A stretch of DNA of 64,000 nt from Cerrena zonata. Lineage: Eukaryota > Basidiomycota > Agaricomycetes > Polyporales > Cerrenaceae. Shown here piece by piece: positions 55,877 to 64,000 of the stretch. The notes beneath the pieces were generated by a model. That model was not told the origin of the DNA, did not search any database, and was given only the letters and a program-made list of their open reading frames with translations. The stretch's first letter is position 1; each line of letters opens with the position of its first letter. The stretch covers positions 930,001 to 994,000 of the forward strand of contig JASBNA010000011.1 in NCBI GenBank assembly GCA_038087015.1, written 5' to 3'. A program made the translations under genes and the position numbers.

Positions 55877-58418
55877 ATGGCTACGCCACCGCAGAAACCC
55901 ATCTCAGCCATCAGAAAAACTACACGAGGATACTTTACATTCTCAAAAGTGGCTCCTCGCTCTAAAGAGATACAACAAAATGTGGCAAAAGATGTTTTCG
56001 GCTGTGCTATTGGCCCCATGCCCCCTCGAGATTTCCTAAACAAATTTATGCCCACCACCCGAGCGACTAGGCTTAAGGTCGAATCAGACTTCTTCCATGG
56101 CATACCAACTACAGGCCTAGAAAAGGACATGTGCGAAAGTTTTGTAAGTCACCTCCATATACTTGATCCATGTCATGATGTCCCTGACATGAAACTGTGA
56201 AACAGACTCGAATTATGAATGAGTCAGACCTGTTTCCTGACTTGGAATTTGTCAATACATGTAATAACAAGGACCCCAAGTCTAACTGCAAGCTTCGCCC
56301 CGACGGTAGTGTGTACTCAGCTGGATCTGAGCGGAACTCTGCACTAGATTGGCGACGTCTACAACTCTTCATCGAGTGGAAGATTGACAAGGCATTTGAT
56401 CCGTTCTGCGACGATGACATCCTCGATGGTATCTCCGATAAAGCCACAGAAACTCGTGGCCAAGTCTACAGTTACGCCGCTCAGATCATGGATCATCAAC
56501 ATCGGCAATTCGTCTTTGGTATTGTTTTCATTGCTGACTATGCTCGCCTTCTTCGGTTGGATCATTCTTGTACTGTTGCATCGAGCCCGATCTACTACCG
56601 GGAGAATCCTGGACCCCTTGTGAACTTTCTTGCAAGCTATGCTGCTATGTCTGCGGCTGGAAGGGGCTACGATCCTACTGTGTCTCTTGCCTGTGATGCG
56701 GAAAAGTCACTGTTCCAAGAAAGTATCAAGGAATACTTCGAAAGAGCCAAAAGGGACGGCCTCCGCACACATCCCGATGTAGCGACCTTAGGCGACGATA
56801 TAGTGAAGATCCAGGTCAACGACGCGAAGGGTGGTAAACGTTGGTACCTTGCGTGTAAACCCGCCTCCATTCCTACCAATCACTCTCCGTGTGGTCGTTT
56901 TAGTCGTGGTTTCATTGCGATACCTGCTCCTTCAGGTGTCGAAGACGAAGACGATGATACTCGCGAAACGGAACAGCCCGACTCGGAGAAGGGAAAACTT
57001 TTCTGGATAAAGGACAGCTGGCGATCATCCGTGGTTCCGGCGGAGGTTGACATATATGCTCATCTAAAGGCAAAAAACGTGCCAAATATACCAAAAATCT
57101 ATCACGCAGGCGACGTCTTGGTTGGGACTAGTACTCAAGAGACACTAAACGACACTCTACTTTCTGATCCGAGTACCAACTCCTGGAGGCTACCCACTGG
57201 AATAATCTACCACATGATCCATTACAGAATTGTTCAGGAGCTTCTCATTCCTCTCGACGAGATTCAGAGCGCGAGAGAACTTCTCTGCGTCGGGCGAGAT
57301 ATTACGACTAGTAATGTTGCTTTGTTTGCGCAGTTGACAGAATACTGATTTGACTCTGTTGATTTTCTATAGCACTAGCTGTTGCATTCCAAGAAGCTGG
57401 CGTGGGTCATCGCGATCTCAGCAAAGGAAACATCATGCTCACAGAAAACCGTAACAATGAGGGTCCATGGGCAGTTCTCATCGACTGGGATCATGCAAAG
57501 ATGGTCGGTACTGTATCGGTCTACCACACTCTTCGTACTGCACGTATATCCCATTTTTCTAGTCTCAGTGATATAACTGATTGTCCTTTTGTATATATAT
57601 AGGAAACCTGGCAGTTCATTTCCGTGCCACTGTTGATGGACCCCACCAAACCGCATCATGTCCTCGACGATATCCAGTCGCTGTTCTGGGTTCTCCTCTT
57701 TATGGCGCTCCAGTGTTTCGAATACACGGGGCAGCATAATCCACAAGTCTTCGACGAAGTCTCTGAGCGTGTTGATGAGATCCTGGGTAAATCTTCATCT
57801 GGTGGTACGGCGAAGGCTTCCTGGCTTGTCAAACCATCAACAAGATTTTGTTGCGAACCCTTGGAACGGTTCTTCCGGAATGGTCGTGATTTCCACGTAA
57901 ACTACCATGACAAGCTGCTTCTCGCGGACGATGAACTGGCCGACTTTCTTGGAGAGGTTGAGAGTGACATCTATGGATTGCGTTCTCATTTCAGCACTAT
58001 CCTGAATGATGCCGATGCTGACTGGAGTGGTCCAAAGGCTGTGCGCCCTATGCCTAAGCGACTAAACGACCATGCGGAAGCAAAACTGATCAAATTGTCC
58101 CAGCTCGCAGCGATCAAGAATGGCGACTGGCTTGGCGGTGGTCGAAACACAAATAACGCGGAGAAGGTAGCAGGCACCAAACGCTCACACTCACGAACCA
58201 ATAGTGCTAGTAAGAAGCGCACTCGACACAACCAGGAATCCGATAATGATGATTATCGTTCACCAAATCTTGCCGTCGTTGCTAAAAGTGGGAAGCAGAT
58301 TGGGAAGATGCAGCTTAGATGTACCCGTACTCGCCAAGTCCGAGGTGCTCCTATTACTACTACTTCTGACCGTGTTTTACGGCCTAGACCTGCGGCTCGG
58401 AAATCTTACAAGGAATAA
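55877..58418 (+). CDS. FunK1-type protein kinase, long-exon-1 subtype (copy L)
   Basis: Exons 55877..56143, 56206..57310, 57373..57539 and 57603..58418; 784 residues. Exon 1 is extended (AIRKTTRGYFTFSKVAPRSK ... IGPMPPRDFLNKFMP ... FHGIPTTGLEKDM). Exon 2: ADYARLLRLDHSCTVASSPI, GRGYDPTV and FWIKDSWRSS (ATP-site Lys) with EVDIYAHL. Exon 3: GHRDLSKGNIML and LIDWDHAKM. Exon 4: ETWQFISVPLL and HHVLDDIQSLFWVLLF; the tail ends SDRVLRPRPAARK plus four residues. Intron 3 begins ACT/GCACGT where all sisters have GTACGT or GTATGT. Only this GC donor keeps the frame, so it is a GC-AG intron. Intact sister of disrupted copy C. Confidence 0.88.
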
Positions 58419-59217
58419 ACTATCGATAGTGTGACTACTACAATGATTCTTTCTAATACTATTTCGTCATGTTTTATAATTTTTGTTGTCGTAGAATGAC
58501 TAGTTGAACTCATCACGGTTCCGACTTGGAGTAGCCAGGCCTACTGATATCACGATTGTCATCAACAGTAAGCAGGATCAGATCCTGAACGATTCATTGT
58601 ATGAGACTAAGAAGAATTCGAAATAGTGCGAGATAAATATCTAGATTTTACCAAGGTCTACATCAAAAAGTGACGAGAGGACGTGATTGTGTGGAAACAC
58701 CTATTGCTGAATGCAGAAATCGAGATGAAAGCACATTCGGGCTTCGATCTAATGTTATGAAGAACGCTAGTCGAGCAGCGAACACGATCATGGTGTCAGT
58801 AAAGAGGAAGAGGGGTCTCCGAACCTGAGTTTATGAGACAAACAATGAGTCATGATTATGACAGATATGGAGAGTACCAGCAATGATAAGGGCAACATTA
58901 TTGCAAGCGGCTTCCAGGAGAAAGAGAGTAATGATTTAGTATAATAACCCCTCCACTGACGAAGATGTCCGGTGGTCCTAGAGCCGTCAACATGTTCTCC
59001 CAATGACCTCCCTCCACAAGTCTACAGAAAGACTATTAGGGCTACTGTAATACATAGCGCGGCCCTTCGTGTATTGGCCGTGTTCTGATTGATGTTTGTT
59101 TGTTGGTGGCGACTAGGCGGCCGGCGCCTTGATAACAAGGGCAAGGTTTACCAGTTACCCCCCACTCCCTGTCCCTCCCTTTCATCCTCTATCCTAGTAT
59201 CCAGTCCACTTCTTACG
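58419..59217. promoter_or_regulatory. Intergenic; promoter of FunK1 copy M
   Basis: No gene recognised; the 71-codon minus ORF at 58788-59003 has no motif. 58671-58694 contains gtgacgagaggacgtgattgtg, weakly like the GTGAC block. Copy M's proximal promoter is C/T-rich (59157-59210). Confidence 0.35.
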
Positions 59218-61617
59218 ATGTCTACAAAAACATATAACTTATCCACTCTTCGCGACGTTGCGCGACAAACCCACGGCTACACCATTGGCCCTATGCCAGT
59301 CCAAGACTTTCTCGACAAGTTCCTGCCAAAGGTTCATAGTCACAATACGAGAACTCGGAAGCACGTCTACGACCGCATTCCGAATAAGAAACTATACAAG
59401 TCATTTGTGAGTCGAGTTCGTTGAATCGCATACCGGTCTCTGACCTTCATCCCCCGGCTAGTCCAAGACCATGGGTGATCAGAATCTTTGTCCGGGCTTT
59501 GAACTCGCCCCTCTGCCTACTGAGGCGAATAACTGCACGAGCTCTGAACATAACCTACGTCCTGGAATCGCGGTCTACTCACGGGGAGCTCAACGTAACT
59601 TGGTATGCGATTGGCCCCTTATGGATTTCTTCATCGAGTGGCGACCAAACGAGCATTTTGACTGTTACTACGAGGACTATGACAACGAGCAAATCCTTGA
59701 TGACTCCTGTGACCAGGCTTTTGAAATGCGTGGCCGGATGTTCACCTACGCTGCTCAACTGATGGACTGCCAACACCGACTCTTTGTCTTTGCTATCGAC
59801 ATGTTCGGCTCCTTCGCTCGTCTATATCGCTTTGACCCCTCGTGCATCGTCGTCTCTGATCTCATCGAATATCGAAAGGACCCTCGGCTGCTAGACCAAT
59901 TCTTTGCGCGCTACTCTGCTTTGTCTCGTGTTCAACGAGGTTATGACCCCACTGTGGTCCCTGCCACTAGCGCGGAGAAGGTTCTATTCCAATCTCGCGT
60001 GAAAGAATATCTAGAGCGGGCGAAGAAGGAAAATCTCCGGATCCATCCCGACGTCCATGCTCTGAACGACAACATAGTGAAGATGAAGGTCTCTGGTCAG
60101 GAAGGTCTTTCAGATTGGTATCTAGCATGCAAATGTAGCACGATACCAACCAATGCTTTACCTTGCGGCCGGTTTACTCGTGGTTTCATTGTCACACCTG
60201 CCACACCAGCACCTCACGCTCGGCGTGGCACAACCCTCAGATCTGAACAACCCGACCACAGGAAGGGGAACATGTTCTGGCTTAAGGACTCTTGGCGGCA
60301 AAGTTCATACGAGCCAGAGACAAGCATCTACTATGATCTCAAAGACAAGGGAGTTCCGAACCTTCCCGACATTCGATGTGCGGGAGATGTCTTGGTTGGG
60401 TCCACCGTTCAAGAGACGATGAACGATGCCCTTCTCTCCGACCCTAGCAGCAGGTCCTGGAGACGGTTGACTAACACGATTCACCATATGATTCACCATA
60501 GGATTGTGTCGAATCTCCTTATTCCTCTCGACTACGTGGAGAATGCGAAGGAGCTGTTGCTCGTAGGACGAGATGCCTTAAATGGTGAGGTTCTCCGCGT
60601 TGCTTAGTATACACGACACTAATTCCTCCACCTGACAGCAATCGCAGGTGCATTTCACAAAGGGAACATGTACCATCGCGATATCAGTAGGGGAAACGTT
60701 ATGATGACCGAGAGGCGCGGTGATAGTGAAGGTCCATGGGGAGTTCTCAACGATTGGGACTGCGCCAAGCGGACGGATGCGGACGTGAGTGGCCGAACGG
60801 TACGTCTACAATGTTCTCAGACATGCGTTAGTAAATAACATATCATATTCTGACAGGGAACGTGGCAGTTCATGTCTGTCAACTTATTAGGGGATGTGAC
60901 CAAACGTCATACGATCTTCGACGACCTTGAGTCTCTTCTGTGGACTCTGCTCTTCTTCGCCATCCACCGCTTCAAGTATACAGGGAACTTTAGTATGCAT
61001 CTATTTGACGAAGCCCGCCAAGTTCCAGACCAGGATGGGGATTGTATAGCGATTGGAGGTAGTCGGAAGCTCTGCTGGCTTCAAATACCCAATCTCAAGT
61101 TTGAATGCAAACCGCTGCAAAATTTCTTCGCTTCATACCGTGGATTTCATTGGGATCACACTTTGAAGGCTTCTCGAGCTGATAGAAACGAGATGAACAA
61201 GAAAGTTCTTGAAGATTTCGAAGCGAAAATTTGCAGCGACATCTATGCGCTGGCTTCTCATTTTGACAATGTCCTCAATGACCCCGATATCGACTGGACT
61301 GGACAAGAGGTCCATGATATCCGACCGAAACGACGGCTCCTCAGGTGCTGCGGAATCACGTCGATAGACCTGATGAAGATATGGGTGATCCGGAAGAGGA
61401 CCCATGCTCAGTCACTCAAGCGGAGAAAGGGAGGCTTGGTAAAAAACGGAAACGAGGTAACCCAGAGCCAGAAGATGATGCTGAAGATAGAGGTCGTCAG
61501 ATCAAACGCCCTGCTATCGAGGCAAAGGAGCGGCGTGCCGTCGTTCGTGCACCTCGTCGTCGCCAAGTCCCGGCTCCCCCTTGCGATCGTGTATTACGCC
61601 CAAGGACTAGGAAATGA
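59218..61617 (+). pseudogene. FunK1-type kinase (copy M); frameshift only in the C-terminal tail
   Basis: Exons 59218..59406, 59462..60584, 60639..60799 and 60857..61617. Main subtype (TLRDVARQTHGYTIGPMP). The core is complete: FWLKDSWRQSSYEPETSIYY, HRDISRGNVMM, LNDWDCAKR, GTWQFMSVNLLGD and HTIFDDLESLLWTLLF, through NDPDIDWTGQEVHDI. At about 61325-61335 one base is missing. The read frame continues KRRLLRCC to a stop at 61624, while the family tail (TAPQVLRNHVDRPDEDMGD ... CDRVLRPRTRK) lies in another frame and ends at 61617. Because the kinase domain precedes the shift, the protein may still be active with an abnormal 97-residue tail; listed as pseudogene only for the broken tail. Confidence 0.8.
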
Positions 61618-62247
61618 ACTCTGAGCCTCATTGTTGCTATTATCATTATTATTATTATTACTATTTACGCGTAGAATTAGAGAAAAGTATCTATAGTACC
61701 TCATTAATTGAGTATTCGTTTCCCGTTGTCGCATTAGGCCCTTGGTTCGAACTCCAACCCAAGCTCTGAACTATAGATGATGGTTCCTTGCTCGTGGCCT
61801 TCTCTAGACCGAAGTAAGACGAGATGGTAGTATTGTAATCAGGCAAACTTAAAAGTTCGGAAAACCCAAATACTTATGGTGAGTGTTGTTGGTTGTGGGC
61901 GGATATATTCCTGGCCGTGAGAACAATCATCTAGGCTACTGCCACCAGTGTGGATGCAGCTACATAACTTGAAGTTAACCTAACTCGTCGCTGCCGCACT
62001 CGCATATAGAATGGCCACTCGTGTCGATAAAATTCCACTTTAATCTGACAATAAATACAGTCGCATGCACATCTCCCATTGCCCAAAACATAATCACGAG
62101 TGGCCACTAATTCTTTTACTATCCTCCGGATTGACTGAGTCCGAGTCTGTGTCGCAAGATTCCTCACTCTAATTCTCTCGTGGCTCTACAGCTATATCAT
62201 CATTTACCCTAGGGCAACACTCTATAAAAGATCCTATTATACAAGAT
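61618..62247. other. Intergenic with an ATT microsatellite
   Basis: A short ATT repeat, tcattattattattattact, lies at 61643-61662 in the 3' flank of copy M. No gene recognised. The last 60 bp, with tctataaaag near 62222, form the promoter of copy N. Confidence 0.45.
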
Positions 62248-64000
62248 ATGTCAGGTTACGCTATCGGTCCCATCCCACCTCAAACGTTTCTGAACCGATT
62301 CCTACCAACACAAGGCACGTTCAATCGCAGAGTCCGTAAGGACACTTTCAAGGACGTTCCATCGAGCTATGACGGCGTAAACGAACGTTACATGTGTCGT
62401 TCCTTCGTAAGTTATCTGCACTTTCGGTCTCTCTGTTTCTTTACTGAAAATATGGTATAGGCGACGGTCATGAACGATAAGAAATTTTGTCCTAATCGTC
62501 TTTTCGTTGCCACTACCTCTAGCGTAGATGAAAACCACGCTCAATCCAAAGTCTCTGCCTATCCAAACATTGCCGTCTATCCAACAGGAGTTACAGATAA
62601 AAACTGGTCTAGCATGGAATTATTTCTTCAAGTCAAGCCCGAGGAATACTTTGATCCCTATCGAGAGGAGTTCTCTAGCGAAGACGATGGCCTGGAAAAT
62701 CCCTCGGATCTATCGAGTAGGGCTCGAGATGAGCTCTTCACTTACGCTTCTCTTCAGATGGGATACCAATTCCGACTCTTTACCTTCGCTGTTGGGATCT
62801 ATGGTTCTCGTGCTCGCTTCTTCCGATTCGATCCCTCTGCATGCTCTGTCTCTGCCAGCTTCAACTATCACGAAAACCCAAAGATGCTAGCGGACTTCTT
62901 TCTACGATACAACACCTTGGCGTTCACTCAACGTGGCTTTGACCCCACGGCTTTTCCTGCCACTGAAGAGGAGAAGGAATTATACCGCTCTCACATCAAG
63001 GATTATCTTGCGCGGACGGAACACGAAAATCTGCGACGGTATCCGGAGATTGAACAGACCGGGGATGGGTCTTTCCCAATAACAAAAGTGCAGGTGACCG
63101 ATCTAGATGGTAGCCAGCATTGGTACCTAATATGCAAGCCTAGTTCGATACCCTTTAACTTGGCATCTTGTGGTCGACTCACTCGTGGCTTCATCGCTGT
63201 CCCAACTCGATCTCCTGCTTGTGACAGATATTCTATGCACAACTATGACTCATCAACCTCTGGCGATCAAAAGGGTAAACTCTACTGGCTTAAGGACTGC
63301 TGGAGACCAGCCAATGGCGAATCCGAATCTAGTATATACCGGTATCTTGCAGAGAAGAATGTACCAAACCTTCCAGAGGTCGTCTGTGGAGGAGACGTAG
63401 AGATGGACGGAGAGATTCAAGAAACGGAAAACGATTCGTTTCTGACTGACCCTAACGCGATCTGGAGGCGACCAACCGGCGAGATTCAACACATGGTTCA
63501 TCACCGAATCGTACAGGGACTGCTCATCCCTCTATGGTATGCTGAGAGTGCCAAGGAGCTCCTGCGTGCTGGTCGAGATGCTCTGACAAGTGGGTACCGA
63601 ACATCTATTATTGATTCTGTTCTGACGTTCTGTTTATTTAGCGATAGCAGGAGCATTCCATGATGCAAGGGTCCTGCATCAGGATCTTAGTGTCGGCAAC
63701 ATCATGTTAACGGAGAATCGGAGCGACGGGGCCAGACAATCCGCTGTTTTGAACGATTGGGATCGCGCTAAACGGATCGATTTCGACTCAAACAAGCATC
63801 ATATAGTATGTCTTTTCTCAATGTTTGTGCGCAGACGTTAATGTCATATTACAGGGGACTTGGGAGTTTGCGTCCGTAGAATTGTTGCGAGAGGGACAGG
63901 CACCACATGAAGCATTCGACGATCTAGAATCTATCATGTGGGTTCTTCTCTTTATTGCTATCCGACGTTTCAACTACGAGGGTGATTTCCACATGGAAAT
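62248..64000 (+). CDS. FunK1-type protein kinase, divergent subtype, 5' part (copy N)
   Basis: Cut by the right edge. Exons 62248..62406, 62461..63589, 63642..63805 and 63855 onward. Very close to copy H in exon 2 (SRARFFRFDPSACSVS, YWLKDCWRPANGESESSIYR). Exon 3 again has HQD instead of HRD (LHQDLSVGNIML) and LNDWDRAKR. Exon 4 begins GTWEFASVELL and continues HEAFDDLESIMWVLLF at the edge. The donor of intron 2 is GTGGGT. TATA box tctataaaag is about 25 bp upstream of the ATG. No defect in the visible part. Confidence 0.88.

Noticed and set aside
61643..61662. ATT repeat as a possible functional element
   Set aside because: Simple microsatellite in a 3' flank; similar shorter ATT runs follow other FunK1 genes.

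Overview
The window reads as nuclear DNA of a basidiomycete fungus, most likely an Agaricomycete. Genes are split by many short introns (about 50-60 bp, GT-AG). There is a large family of FunK1 fungal-type protein kinases, a class II haem peroxidase gene of the wood/litter-decay type, and a chromodomain Ty3/gypsy retrotransposon. No tRNA, rRNA or CRISPR was seen.

Layout. (1) 1-4318: two FunK1 kinase genes on the minus strand, the first cut by the window edge and frameshifted, the second with an in-frame stop in its tail. (2) 4381-5480: a 1.1 kb inverted-repeat transposon. (3) 5744-16877: an island of apparently single-copy genes: a 7-TM membrane protein, a HAD-family dehalogenase, a GT17 glycosyltransferase, a class II peroxidase, an unknown protein, an ACR3 arsenite exporter and, tail to tail with it, a bZIP regulator. 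(4) 17486-28163: a complete, recently inserted LTR retrotransposon with 207-bp LTRs and the duplication TAGTC. It landed in the promoter of the next FunK1 gene. (5) 28442-64000: eleven more FunK1 genes plus one relic, all on the plus strand. Across the window there are 14 FunK1 loci: about seven that look intact (one cut by the right edge), one shortened by a stop, five disrupted and one ancient relic.

The FunK1 genes share one architecture: a short exon 1 with a conserved G-IGPMP-Q-FL motif, a long exon 2 (N-terminal FunK1 region and kinase N-lobe), a ~160-nt exon 3 (catalytic HRD loop and DWD motif), and an exon 4 (C-lobe, then a charged tail ending DRVLRPRTRK). They fall into four subtypes, and close pairs (48.5 kb with 1.3 kb; 45.9 kb with 62.2 kb; 28.4 kb with 55.9 kb) show recent duplication. 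Decay is visible at every stage: frameshifts, a stop, a MITE insertion, a promoter split by a retrotransposon, and a rotted copy at 51.4-52.4 kb.

The least expected signal is in the retrotransposon: its LTRs and coding sequence carry about 43 short perfect hairpins (stems 7-15 bp, mostly loops of 1-8 nt), roughly one per 240 bp and far above the rough chance expectation. The element also has one continuous gag-pol frame broken by three stop codons, and a 930-codon ORF of unknown function between pol and the 3' LTR. In the host island, the ACR3/bZIP pair suggests an arsenic-response module.
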